A DNA stretch of 18,464 nucleotides from Dehalococcoidia bacterium UBA4060 (GCA_002383665.1 DFZI01000060.1:13788-32251), one strand, 5' to 3'. Shown: positions 8,046 to 16,066, numbered from the stretch's first letter. Translations and numbers: made by a program. The notes: generated by a model not told the origin, from the sequence alone.

Positions 8046-8063
8046 CAGTATATTATATTACTG
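8046..8063. repeat. AT-rich palindrome, possible operator
   Basis: CAGTA (8046-8050) and TACTG (8059-8063) are inverted around an 8-bp AT-only centre. It overlaps the candidate -10 box of dctP and lies between the candidate plus-strand -35 and -10 boxes, a position suited to a repressor site. The arms are only 5 bp, so chance is possible. Confidence 0.3.
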
Positions 8064-8085
8064 TATAAATTCGCAAGGTTGTCAA
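8055..8085 (-). promoter_or_regulatory. Candidate promoter of the dctPQM-ligase operon
   Basis: On the minus strand a perfect -35 box TTGACA (8085-8080) is followed after 19 bp by TAATAT (8060-8055); a TATAAT at 8057-8052 is at 22 bp, which is too far. The spacing is longer than ideal. If used, it gives a leader of roughly 180 nt that includes the stem-loop at 7932-7978. Confidence 0.35.
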
Positions 8086-8174
8086 GTGCACAGCTTAAAG
8101 TAATTAATGATACAATATCAATATTCCAGTAATAGCAGTAAGGATAGAGGAAAAATATCTCAGAGGAGGTAGCT

Positions 8175-8474
8175 ATGGCTATCTATCTAATGCTCTCAAC
8201 ATTGACCGGCGACGGGAGAAAGGCTATAGAAGAATATCCCGAAAGACTGAAAGAGCTGAACAAAGAAGTCGAATATATGGGCGTTAAGATACTTGCCCAA
8301 TATGCCCTGCTTGGGCAATATGATTTTGTCCATATCGTTGAAGCTCCCAGCAACGAAAAGGCAGCCGAACTCGCCATCCACCTGTCAGCGGGCGGATTGC
8401 AAAGCCTGACATTGCCTGCCATACCGCTGGATAGCCTGATTGGGCAACTGAAAAAGAAGCCTCCTGTATTTTAA
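8175..8474 (+). CDS. Small GYD-domain protein
   Basis: A 99-residue protein with the sequence pattern of the GYD family (Pfam GYD, a ferredoxin-like alpha/beta fold of unknown function): MAIYLMLSTLTGDGRKAI at the N-terminus, a central LLGQYDFVHIVEAP (46-59) where the name-giving G-x-YD lies, and SLTLPAIPLDSL near the C-terminus. There is no signal peptide or membrane segment, so it is cytoplasmic. The start has an excellent site, AGAGGAGGT, 4 nt before ATG. It stands alone between the divergent dct operon and the ior cluster, whose first gene has its own promoter-like boxes 20 bp downstream of this gene's stop. The fold resembles small effector-sensing domains, so a binding or sensory role is conceivable, but no function is established. 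Confidence 0.85.
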   Translation: MAIYLMLSTLTGDGRKAIEEYPERLKELNKEVEYMGVKILAQYALLGQYDFVHIVEAPSNEKAAELAIHLSAGGLQSLTLPAIPLDSLIGQLKKKPPVF

Positions 8475-8493
8475 ATTTATTCGACACCTGTAG

Positions 8494-8523
8494 TTGAATT
8501 TAATTGCCCACGGCCATTATAAT
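8494..8523 (+). promoter_or_regulatory. Probable promoter of iorA and the downstream cluster
   Basis: TTGAAT (8494-8499) is followed after 18 bp by a perfect TATAAT (8518-8523). Transcription would start near 8530, about 34 nt before the iorA ATG. It lies in the 89-bp gap after the GYD gene. Confidence 0.55.
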
Positions 8524-8563
8524 TAGCATTCGGTTTTAACCCGATGACATATCCTTTAATATC

Positions 8564-10375
8564 ATGACCAAAAGTAAAAAGCTTCTCTCCGGTAATGAAT
8601 CTATTGCTCTGGGCGCTTATCAGGCGGGAGTTCAGGTTGCCGCAGCATATCCCGGCACACCCAGCACCGAGATTCTTGAGACCATAGCTACATATAAAGA
8701 CGTCTATGCTGAGTGGTCTACCAATGAAAAGGTTGCTATGGAAGTAGGATTGGGAGCTTCTTATGCAGGAGTCAGGACTCTGGTTTCCATGAAACATGTT
8801 GGTCTGAATGTTGCTGCCGATCCCTTTATGGCTGCTGCCACAACTGGTGTCCATGGAGGATTGGTGGTTATCTCAGCCGATGATCCCGGCATCCACAGCT
8901 CACAGGGTGAACAGGATAACCGCCATTTCGCCAGGATGGCCAGAGTGCCCATGCTGGAGCCGACTGACAGTCAAGAAGCGTACGACTTCATTCCCTTGGC
9001 ATTCGAGATCAGTGAAAAGTACGATACGCCTGTACTTTTTCGGATAACCACCCGCGTTGCCCATTCAAAATCCGTTGTTGAAGTTGATGAGTCACGGGCA
9101 CGCCCTCCAAGAGACAAACATTTTCAGCATAATATAGAAAAATATGTCATGCTTCCGAGTAACGCACGTACCCGCGTACCCCAAATGCATAAACGTATTG
9201 CTGAGCTTATGGAATTCGCTGAAACCACCAGCATAAACCGGATTATCGATGGAAAAGATAGTCCGGGCATAATAACAGGTGGTGTTGGTTACCAGTACGC
9301 CAGGGAAGCTTTTCCAGATGCAACTTTCCTTAAGCTGGGCATGATCTATCCGCTACCACCCAGGCTACTGCATAATTTTACTGCCAAGGTTAAACGTTCT
9401 TTTGTCGTTGAAGAACTTGATCCATTTTTGGAGGAGAGTATAAAGATATTGGGGATACCTGTCGAAGGCAAGGCCTATATACCACGTGCAGGCGAACTCA
9501 ATAGTCTGGCTGTATATGATGCAGGGGTCAAGGCAGGCATTGAAGCGAAGACGGAGCGAATTACTGATGTAAAGGCCGTAACAGACCTTCCTGGCAGACC
9601 TCCTTTGCTTTGTCCCGGCTGTCCACATTCCGCAGCATTTTTCGTTTTAAACACACTCGGGCAAAGGACAAAGAAACTTGATGTCAGTGGAAGATCAACA
9701 AACGAGACCAACCTGATTATAACTGGCGATATAGGATGTTATACACTGGGTGCCTATCTACCACTACGCGCAATGGATACGACTGCGTGCATGGGAGCCA
9801 GCATCGGACAGGCAATAGGAATAGAGAAGGCAGGTGTGAGCAGCAAGGTTATTGCTGTCATCGGTGATTCCACCTTTTTGCACTCGGGCATTACCGGCAT
9901 TGTAGATGCCGTATATAATGACTCCAAAATCACGGTACTGGTTCTGGATAATGGGACAACTGCGATGACAGGCCACCAGGATCATCCCGGCACCGGTATT
10001 ACGGCCCAGGGTATAACAACAAAAGCCGTAGACATAGAAAAACTGGTCAGAGGCATCGGCGTCAAGGATGTGCAGGTAATAAATGCATTCGACGTTAAAG
10101 CCGTCCGTTCAGGAATAAAGTCTGCGTTAGACAAGGATGAGCTATCGGTGGTGATCGTCAGAGGTAATTGCGCTGTTAAAAACAAGAGGCGTAAGAACCA
10201 GAGGCAGGTAAACGCCGGTGTTTGCAATAACTGCGACGTTTGTCTGAGGATCGGCTGTTCTGCCATCCAGAAACAGGATGGGAAAGTACATATTGATGTT
10301 TATAGCTGCATGGGCGATGAATGCGGGATCTGTGAACAGATATGCCCTAAACATGCTATCGGACCTCTATCGTAA
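8564..10375 (+). CDS. iorA: Indolepyruvate ferredoxin oxidoreductase, alpha subunit
   Basis: With IorB it oxidatively decarboxylates aryl-pyruvates (from Trp, Phe, Tyr) to aryl-acetyl-CoA, passing electrons to ferredoxin; the enzyme is oxygen-sensitive. The 603-residue length is normal. Domains in order: N-terminal pyrimidine-binding domain opening with LLSGNESIALGAYQAG and AAAYPGTPSTEI; a middle transketolase-like C-terminal segment; the TPP domain with PGCPH (351-355), GDIGCYTLG (388-396) and GDSTF (434-438) to DN (462-463); and a C-terminal double cluster binding domain with C554-x2-C557-x2-C560-x4-C565 and C582-x4-C587-x2-C590-x3-C594P. All eight cysteines for two [4Fe-4S] clusters are present. 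No Shine-Dalgarno precedes the ATG. Related branched 2-oxo acid use cannot be excluded. Confidence 0.93.
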   Translation: MTKSKKLLSGNESIALGAYQAGVQVAAAYPGTPSTEILETIATYKDVYAEWSTNEKVAMEVGLGASYAGVRTLVSMKHVGLNVAADPFMAAATTGVHGGLVVISADDPGIHSSQGEQDNRHFARMARVPMLEPTDSQEAYDFIPLAFEISEKYDTPVLFRITTRVAHSKSVVEVDESRARPPRDKHFQHNIEKYVMLPSNARTRVPQMHKRIAELMEFAETTSINRIIDGKDSPGIITGGVGYQYAREAFPDATFLKLGMIYPLPPRLLHNFTAKVKRSFVVEELDPFLEESIKILGIPVEGKAYIPRAGELNSLAVYDAGVKAGIEAKTERITDVKAVTDLPGRPPLLCPGCPHSAAFFVLNTLGQRTKKLDVSGRSTNETNLIITGDIGCYTLGAYLPLRAMDTTACMGASIGQAIGIEKAGVSSKVIAVIGDSTFLHSGITGIVDAVYNDSKITVLVLDNGTTAMTGHQDHPGTGITAQGITTKAVDIEKLVRGIGVKDVQVINAFDVKAVRSGIKSALDKDELSVVIVRGNCAVKNKRRKNQRQVNAGVCNNCDVCLRIGCSAIQKQDGKVHIDVYSCMGDECGICEQICPKHAIGPLS

Positions 10376-10388
10376 AGATTAAGCTGCC

Positions 10389-11006
10389 ATGATTAAAAAA
10401 GGTGATAACAAACAGGATATTCTGCTGGTAGGCGTAGGCGGCCAGGGCATTATCCTGGCCAGTGATATAATGGGCGAAGCGGCGCTCGCCATGGGATTGG
10501 ATGTTAAAAAGACAGATACGCTGGGTATGGCACAGCGTGGAGGAAGCGTTACCAGCCATTTGCGCATGGGGCAAGCAGTTTATGCACCATTGATCAGCCC
10601 CCAAGGTGCCGATATATTGCTGGCATTCGAAAAACTCGAGGCAGTGCGCTGGGTCAATTATATCCGGCCTGATGGCATAGTGATTATTAACAATCATGCA
10701 ATCCCTCCGCTTTCTATATCTCTGGGCATGAGCGTTTATCCCACCGATGAAGCCATTAATAAGTCTTTTTTGCAAAGGACAAACAAAATCCTGATGGTTG
10801 AAGGATCACGTGAAACAGCCCAATTAGGCGATGTCAGAATGTTAAATATTTTTATGCTGGGCTATTTATCAAAGCTTTCCCCGATCAAAATAACCGATTA
10901 CCTGTGGAAAAAAAGTCTCAGTGAAAGATTACCTGCTAAAATATTGGATATAAATATCCGTGCTTTCGAAAGAGGTCAGGAGGCTGCTGCCAGTGTCAAT
11001 ATCTGA
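10389..11006 (+). CDS. iorB: Indolepyruvate ferredoxin oxidoreductase, beta subunit
   Basis: The small subunit of the IorAB complex, equivalent to the gamma domain of pyruvate:ferredoxin oxidoreductase. The 205 residues are of normal length. The N-terminal ILLVGVGGQGIILAS (11-25) is the family's glycine-rich signature, followed by KKTDTLGMAQRGGSVTSHLR (40-59), also characteristic. It begins 13 bp after iorA. No clear Shine-Dalgarno is visible, so translation is probably coupled to iorA. Its last 14 bp overlap the aminotransferase start, which ties the three genes into one transcript. It has no cysteine clusters of its own, as expected. Confidence 0.92.
   Translation: MIKKGDNKQDILLVGVGGQGIILASDIMGEAALAMGLDVKKTDTLGMAQRGGSVTSHLRMGQAVYAPLISPQGADILLAFEKLEAVRWVNYIRPDGIVIINNHAIPPLSISLGMSVYPTDEAINKSFLQRTNKILMVEGSRETAQLGDVRMLNIFMLGYLSKLSPIKITDYLWKKSLSERLPAKILDINIRAFERGQEAAASVNI
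10978..10983 (+). promoter_or_regulatory. Aminotransferase ribosome binding site inside iorB
   Basis: AGGAGG lies within the 3' end of iorB, 9 nt before GTG at 10993. It argues for that GTG as the aminotransferase start rather than the in-frame GTG at 10960, which precedes it and has no such site. Confidence 0.75.
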
Positions 11007-12180
11007 AAATGTTAAAAGAAGAATGGCCGAGGGTTCATGGACCCGAAAGATGTTTGAAGAGGCCAACCTTCTCAAGAAAAAATATGGCGAGGACAGCATT
11101 TTTGACTTGTCTTTGGGAAACCCTATCATGGAGCCACCTGCCGCATTCAAACAGGAGTTAAAAAGACTGAGTGAAAATCCGATTCCCGGCATGCACCGCT
11201 ATATGGAAAATGCGGGCTACGAGGAAACAAGGGCAGCTGTGGCGAAACAGGTCTCGCTGGAAACTGGCCTACAGTGCACAGCAGGTGATATTGTAATGAC
11301 AGTAGGAGCGGCGGGTGCACTCAATATAATACTCAAAGCAATATTGAACCCCTGTAATGAGGTAATCGTTTTCGCACCATTCTTCATGGAATACGATAAC
11401 TATATTGATAATCATGGCGGCAAGACTGTGGCAGTTAAGACGGACGATAATTTCCTACCAGAACTGAACAGCCTTGAAAAAGCTATTAACAAGAAAACAA
11501 GAGCGGTGATCATCAATTCCCCCAACAACCCTACCGGCGTAGTTTATCCTGAGAAGCTGATAAGAAGTATAGGTGAAGTATTACTACGCAAAGAAAAGCA
11601 GTTCAATATTCCTATTCATCTTATTAGTGATGAGGCATACAGCAACCTGATGTATGACGGGTTAAAATATGTGCCTGTCTTTCCGGCATATCATAGAAGC
11701 CTGATCGCGACCTCACATTCCAAGGACTTGGCTTTGCCCGGTGAGCGCATCGGCTACGTGGCAGTCCATCCCGATATTGATAACAAGCCAGAACTGATAG
11801 ACGCTCTTATCTTTTGCAATCGGACACTGGGATATGTTAATGCTCCTGCATTGATGCAAAATATCGTGCGTCACCTGCAACATATATCTGTACCTGTACC
11901 GGAATATGAGGAAAAAAGAAATTTCCTGTATAATAACCTGACTGATATGGGCTATAAAATGGTGAAACCACAAGGGGCATTTTACTTGTTCCCGAGGTCG
12001 CCAATTGAGAATGACGTGGAATTTGTTCATGAATTGCAAAAAATGAGTATTCTCACCGTACCAGGCCGTGGGTTTGGTACGCCCGGATATTTCCGCATTT
12101 CGTTTTGTGTAGACCACAAGACCATCGAAGGCTCGCTTTTCGGCTTTAGAAAGGTAGCCGAGCAGTTTAGACTCTCTTAA
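10993..12180 (+). CDS. PLP-dependent aminotransferase, class I/II
   Basis: Fold type I aminotransferase that would move an amino group from an amino acid to a 2-oxo acid. The 395 residues (from GTG 10993) have the usual length. Key motifs in this numbering: SPNNPTG (176-182) with the cofactor/substrate Asn, SDEAY (212-216) with the Asp contacting the pyridine nitrogen, SHSKDLALPGERIGY (241-255) with the Schiff-base Lys244 and Arg252. A GTG start with AGGAGG 9 nt upstream gives the N-terminus VSISENVKRRMAEGSW, typical of the family; a longer frame beginning at 10960 exists but is unlikely. It overlaps iorB by 14 bp. Next to iorAB it plausibly supplies aryl-pyruvates from aromatic amino acids. 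Substrate specificity (aromatic, aspartate or alanine type) cannot be fixed from motifs. Confidence 0.88.
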   Translation: MSISENVKRRMAEGSWTRKMFEEANLLKKKYGEDSIFDLSLGNPIMEPPAAFKQELKRLSENPIPGMHRYMENAGYEETRAAVAKQVSLETGLQCTAGDIVMTVGAAGALNIILKAILNPCNEVIVFAPFFMEYDNYIDNHGGKTVAVKTDDNFLPELNSLEKAINKKTRAVIINSPNNPTGVVYPEKLIRSIGEVLLRKEKQFNIPIHLISDEAYSNLMYDGLKYVPVFPAYHRSLIATSHSKDLALPGERIGYVAVHPDIDNKPELIDALIFCNRTLGYVNAPALMQNIVRHLQHISVPVPEYEEKRNFLYNNLTDMGYKMVKPQGAFYLFPRSPIENDVEFVHELQKMSILTVPGRGFGTPGYFRISFCVDHKTIEGSLFGFRKVAEQFRLS

Positions 12181-12209
12181 TAGAGCAGGCTAAACTCTCG
12201 GTTTGCCTG
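12165..12209 (+). promoter_or_regulatory. Two overlapping, mutually exclusive hairpins between aminotransferase and acyl-CoA synthetase
   Basis: Hairpin A pairs GTTTAG (12165-12170) with CTAAAC (12190-12195) and, inside, CTCT (12174-12177) with AGAG (12182-12185) around TAAT, spanning the aminotransferase stop codon. Hairpin B pairs CAGGC and AAAC (12186-12190, 12192-12195, one bulged T) with GTTTGCCTG (12201-12209) around TCTCG. Both use 12190-12195, so only one can form. No T-run follows, so neither is a classical terminator. They end 15 nt before the synthetase ATG. Confidence 0.4.
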
Positions 12210-12224
12210 TATCATGAAAATCAC

Positions 12225-14117
12225 ATGATAGATACATATACCATTCCACAGCTTATACAACAGAATTACCTTAATTGGGGTAATCAGAATGCCATGTGCG
12301 TAAAAAAGCGTGGCATCTGGTACAGGTATAATTGGACGGAATATTTTAATAAGGTAAAGTTCTTTTCACTGGGCATGATCAGCCTTGGTCTTAAACGTGG
12401 AGATGTTGCCTGTATCATCGGTGACAATGAGCCTGAATGGTTCTGGGCCGAGTTCGCCGTGCAGGCAGCTGGTGGAATATCTACAGGTGCATATGTCGAT
12501 TCGGCTCCTTCCGAGCTTAAATATATTGCTGGTCACTCAGGCGCCCGTTTCGCTGTAGCCAATGACCAGGAACAGGTAGACAAATTCCTTGAGATAGTGC
12601 CCGAATTACCGGCTTTGAAAAAGGTCATATATTGGGACCCAAAGGGATTGCATAACTACGATGATCCTCTGCTCATCAGTTTTGAGAAAGTAATCGAACT
12701 GGGAATGACGTATGAAAAGGATCATCCCGGCCTTTTTGAACAAAATATCAAACAGGGCAAGACCGATGATACGGCCTTTATCTACTACACCTCAGGTACT
12801 ACAGGGCTGCCAAAAGGAGCTGTCTTGACTCATAACGCCCTAATTAAGACTGCCCGCAATTTTATCAGGGTCTATCCACTTGATAAGAACGATGACCTTG
12901 TCTCTAATTTCCCGGCTGCCTGGGTGGGTGACAGCTACTTTGCCACCATACCCCATATACTGACAGGGGCAAGGCTGAACTTTGCTGAAGAGCCTGAGAC
13001 CATTGCTGAGGACACGCGTGAGGTAGGGCCTGATTTCGTCATCTACGGCCCCCGGCAATGGGAAAGCCTGGTAAGCGAAATACAGGTCAAGATTACCGAT
13101 GCCCACCCTTTGAAGAGATTCACATATAACCTGCTGATACCGATTGGATATAAGATAGCCGACTTTAATTTCGCAAATAAACAGCCGGACATTTTCTGGA
13201 AAGCACTTCATCAAATTGCCTATTATCTTTTGCTGCGCCCCCTCAAGGATCGTCTGGGTTTGAAAATGGTCAGATTCGCTGTAACCGGCAGCTCTGTGCT
13301 AAGCCTGGATACGTTCAGATTAATCCATGCTATAGGCATCGAACTTCGACAGACATATGCGAGCACAGAGGCCGGCTTTATTTCCTCACATAACAAAGGG
13401 GAGATCGATTTCCAGAGTGTAGGACGCCCGGCTGCTGGAATAGAAGTCCGTATCGCGAACGATGGGGAATTGCTTGTCCGCAGCGAATGTACATTTAAAG
13501 AATATTTAAATGAGCCAGAAAAGACGTCCACAGTCAAAAAAGACGGCTGGTGCTATACAGGCGATGCAGTCAATATCAACGAAAACGGGCATCTGATTTT
13601 CCTGGACAGGCTCGATCATATGGGGACATTGATGACCGGCGCCCGTTATGCCCCACAATACATCGAAGGCAGGCTGCGTTTCAGCCCATATATCAAGGAT
13701 GTGATGGTTATCGGCGGCAAAGACAAGTCGTTCGTAGCAGCTATAATCAATATTGATTTTGCCATGGTAGGCAAATGGGCAGAACGCAATGGCATCCCTT
13801 ATACAACTTTTGTAGACCTCTCCCAGAAGCAGGAGGTAGCCGAGCTAATAAAGAAGGACCTATCCAGAGTCAACGACTATCTGCCTGAGCTGTCAAGAGT
13901 GAAAAGATACATGTTATTGCATAAGGAATTCGACCCCGATGAAGCGGAACTGACGCGCACGCGCAAGCTTAGACGCGAATTCATGGAGATTCGCTATAAA
14001 ACGGCGATCGACGCTATTTTTAATAATAAGGAATCCTTGACGGTAGATGCCTCTATTACCTACCAGGACGGCAGGAAAGGCACAGTTTCAACCGAAATCA
14101 GGATTTGGGATATATAG
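12225..14117 (+). CDS. Long-chain-type AMP-forming acyl-CoA synthetase
   Basis: ANL-superfamily enzyme of the long FadD-like type (630 residues) that forms acyl-CoA from a free acid, ATP and CoA. Visible motifs: P-loop YYTSGTTGLPKGAVLTH (about 187-203), a tail-binding region YASTEAGF (about 377-384), WCYTGD (about 441-446), and a C-terminal LTRTRKLRREF (about 575-585) supplying the mobile-domain lysine. The hinge reads LDRLDHMGTLMTGARYAPQYIE, differing from the usual RKKD, but APQYIE and RFSPYIKDVMV are typical of one subfamily. It lies 44 bp after the aminotransferase and 8 bp before livH. No Shine-Dalgarno is seen; instead a 4-codon frame (12214-12228) ends overlapping the ATG. Synthetases of this kind are often found beside Liv transporters that import hydrophobic or aromatic acids. 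Confidence 0.88.
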   Translation: MIDTYTIPQLIQQNYLNWGNQNAMCVKKRGIWYRYNWTEYFNKVKFFSLGMISLGLKRGDVACIIGDNEPEWFWAEFAVQAAGGISTGAYVDSAPSELKYIAGHSGARFAVANDQEQVDKFLEIVPELPALKKVIYWDPKGLHNYDDPLLISFEKVIELGMTYEKDHPGLFEQNIKQGKTDDTAFIYYTSGTTGLPKGAVLTHNALIKTARNFIRVYPLDKNDDLVSNFPAAWVGDSYFATIPHILTGARLNFAEEPETIAEDTREVGPDFVIYGPRQWESLVSEIQVKITDAHPLKRFTYNLLIPIGYKIADFNFANKQPDIFWKALHQIAYYLLLRPLKDRLGLKMVRFAVTGSSVLSLDTFRLIHAIGIELRQTYASTEAGFISSHNKGEIDFQSVGRPAAGIEVRIANDGELLVRSECTFKEYLNEPEKTSTVKKDGWCYTGDAVNINENGHLIFLDRLDHMGTLMTGARYAPQYIEGRLRFSPYIKDVMVIGGKDKSFVAAIINIDFAMVGKWAERNGIPYTTFVDLSQKQEVAELIKKDLSRVNDYLPELSRVKRYMLLHKEFDPDEAELTRTRKLRREFMEIRYKTAIDAIFNNKESLTVDASITYQDGRKGTVSTEIRIWDI

Positions 14118-14125
14118 GAAGGATT

Positions 14126-15010
14126 ATGGAGCAGTTGTTACAGTATACGATAACGGGCCTCGCAGTGGGCATGATCTATGCTCTGATAGCACTTGGATTT
14201 GCCCTTATCTGGAAGTCGAGCAGAGTAGCCAATCTTGCCCTCGGGCAGCTCGTGCTGATCTCATCCTGGTTTACCTACGGCATACTGGTTCAGGCACACT
14301 TTCCTGTATGGGCCGGTATGATCATGACAATATTATTTGCAATATTCCTGGGCTGGGCTATTGAGAGGTTTACCCTGAGGCCCCTGATCGGGCAACCTAC
14401 ACTTTCCCTTATAGCAGTCACGCTGGGCCTGGGCTATTTCCTGGAGGGAATTGTCATCGTAGTCTGGCCTATAAGCGTGGCAAAACTTCCGGTACTGTTC
14501 CCGCAGGATCCAATAAACATCGGATCGGCAGTCATCTCACAGGAATACGTGTGGGCAGCAGGAATATCACTTGCACTGTTTATACTGCTTTCATTGTTCT
14601 TCAAATTCCATAAGATGGGCATTGCCATGAGGGCCGCTGCAGACGATCAACTGGCTATACAGGCCTGTGCTGTACCTATCAACCGCATCTTTTCCCTGTC
14701 CTGGATATTTGCCTGCATCGTAGCCGCCACAGGCGGGGTATTGATTTCGAGCATCGGTGGCATTACCAGTGCCCTGATTGAAACCGGATTCAAATCCTTT
14801 TCCGTGGTGATACTGGGTGGCATGGACTCCTTTATCGGCTGTATGGTAGCTGGCCCACTGATTGGCCTGTGTGAAAATATCGGGGCTGGTTATCTAACAT
14901 CAATCATAGGCCCGGGCATTAAGGACCTGATTCCTTTTGTCATCATAATTCTGGTCATGCTATTCAAGCCGTACGGGCTTTTCGGCGAAGAAAGGATCGA
15001 GAGGATTTAA
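14126..15010 (+). CDS. livH: Branched-chain amino-acid-type ABC transporter permease LivH
   Basis: One of the two membrane subunits of a HAAT-family ABC importer. The 294 residues form about eight hydrophobic segments. The N-terminal LLQYTITGLAVGMIYALIALGFALIWKSS and ANLALGQLVLI regions are LivH-like, as is the cytoplasmic loop MGIAMRAAADDQLAIQACAV that contacts the ATPases. The ATG at 14126 is chosen over a TTG at 14105, because AGGAAGG (14116-14122) lies directly before it and overlaps the synthetase stop codon. livM follows after 3 bp. Related systems import branched-chain or aromatic amino acids, urea or amides; the substrate here is open. Confidence 0.9.
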   Translation: MEQLLQYTITGLAVGMIYALIALGFALIWKSSRVANLALGQLVLISSWFTYGILVQAHFPVWAGMIMTILFAIFLGWAIERFTLRPLIGQPTLSLIAVTLGLGYFLEGIVIVVWPISVAKLPVLFPQDPINIGSAVISQEYVWAAGISLALFILLSLFFKFHKMGIAMRAAADDQLAIQACAVPINRIFSLSWIFACIVAATGGVLISSIGGITSALIETGFKSFSVVILGGMDSFIGCMVAGPLIGLCENIGAGYLTSIIGPGIKDLIPFVIIILVMLFKPYGLFGEERIERI

Positions 15011-15013
15011 GCA

Positions 15014-16066
15014 ATGAGCCTTCCCTGTGGTATACGTAATTACTCCTATGCTACGGATACCGCCATTATCCGTACCAAGACACAATGGACATTGTTCATC
15101 GTATTCCTGCTTATAGTTTTTACCTTTCCCTTCTATTTCCCCAGGTTCTGGCTGGATGTGATGAACCTGATTGGCATAACCACCATTGCAATTATCGGGT
15201 TGAATATACTCGTCGGATATTGCGGACAATTATCAATAGGCCATGCCGGTTTTATGGCTGTTGGGGCATATACCACTGCAATTTTAGCCGGCAGCTACCA
15301 TATGCCATTCCTGCTGGCCTTACTCCTGTCCGGCGTCTCGGCCGGCCTGATCGGTCTTCTATTCGGGATCCCGTCCATGCGGGTAAAAGGTTTTTATCTG
15401 GCTATCACTACGATTGCCGCTCAGTTCATCATCATCTGGGTCGCCAACCATTGGACTGATGTTACACGCGGCTCCATGGGATTGGGGGTAGAAGCAGCTT
15501 CAATTGGCCCTCTGATCTTCGATACCGAGGCCAGTCAGTTCTTCCTGATAATATCGATTACAGTGTTATGCGTATTATTTGCCACCAACCTGGCCCGCAG
15601 CCGGATCGGCAGGGCTTTTATCGCCGTGCGTGATAACGATCTTGCAGCCAAGGTTATGGGTATAAATGTGTTCGCTTTTAAGTTGCTGGCCTTCTTTCTG
15701 GGATGTTTCTTCGCTGGCATTGCCGGATCGCTTTTTGCACAGTGGAGAGGACATATAACACCGGAGGATTTTACCTTCAGTCAGTCCATCCTGTATATCG
15801 GCATCCTGATTATCGGCGGGCTGGGCACCTCGATAGGTCCCATAATCGGTACTGTCTTCATACGTCTGCTGGAGCAGTGCGTAACCCTTCTGGCTCCCCT
15901 GGTCGAGAGGAGTCTTCCTGGAATACCGTCTGGCTTCGCAACCGGATTGAGCCCCATGATCTTTGGACTGATCATGGTGTTGTTCCTTGTGTTGGAACCC
16001 AAGGGCTTGGCTCACCGATGGAACTTGTTTAAAGCATCTTACCGTATGTGGCCTTTCTCATATTGA
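15014..16066 (+). CDS. livM: Branched-chain amino-acid-type ABC transporter permease LivM
   Basis: Second permease subunit of the Liv transporter. The 350 residues begin with a short polar stretch of about 25, then some ten hydrophobic segments. Family blocks are GLNILVGYCGQLSIGHAGFM (63-82), FGIPSMRVKGFYLAITT (about 117-133) and the ATPase-contact loop RSRIGRAFIAVRDNDLAAKVMGI, cut here to RIGRAFIAVRDNDLAAKVMG. GAGAGG lies 10 nt before ATG; the start is 3 bp after livH. It is followed by 58 bp and then the binding-protein gene. Confidence 0.9.
   Translation: MSLPCGIRNYSYATDTAIIRTKTQWTLFIVFLLIVFTFPFYFPRFWLDVMNLIGITTIAIIGLNILVGYCGQLSIGHAGFMAVGAYTTAILAGSYHMPFLLALLLSGVSAGLIGLLFGIPSMRVKGFYLAITTIAAQFIIIWVANHWTDVTRGSMGLGVEAASIGPLIFDTEASQFFLIISITVLCVLFATNLARSRIGRAFIAVRDNDLAAKVMGINVFAFKLLAFFLGCFFAGIAGSLFAQWRGHITPEDFTFSQSILYIGILIIGGLGTSIGPIIGTVFIRLLEQCVTLLAPLVERSLPGIPSGFATGLSPMIFGLIMVLFLVLEPKGLAHRWNLFKASYRMWPFSY

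Larger units (their letters stand above)
7864..8174. other. 311-bp divergent intergenic region, dctP versus GYD gene
   Basis: No convincing gene lies here; a 66-codon plus-strand frame at 7932-8132 lacks a ribosome binding site and family features. From left to right the region holds the dctP Shine-Dalgarno (7871-7877), a segment able to pair with it (7924-7930), a long dctP-sense stem-loop (7932-7978), an AT-rich stretch with a CAGTA-N8-TACTG palindrome (8046-8063), and back-to-back promoter-like boxes around 8042-8106. Plus-strand candidates are TTTTCA-16-TATAAA (8042-8069) and TTGTCA-16-TAATTA (8079-8106), both weak. The GYD Shine-Dalgarno is at its right end. Confidence 0.6.

Noticed and set aside
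7932..8132. A 66-codon plus-strand frame between dctP and the GYD gene
   Set aside because: No ribosome binding site and no family-like sequence; it runs over the dctP-leader hairpin and promoter-like boxes, so it is most likely non-coding.
10960..10992. GTG start for the aminotransferase eleven codons upstream
   Set aside because: AGGAGG lies between this codon and GTG 10993, so the latter is the better start and also gives the family N-terminus.
14105..14125. TTG start for livH seven codons upstream
   Set aside because: It lies within the end of the synthetase gene, while AGGAAGG directly precedes the ATG at 14126.
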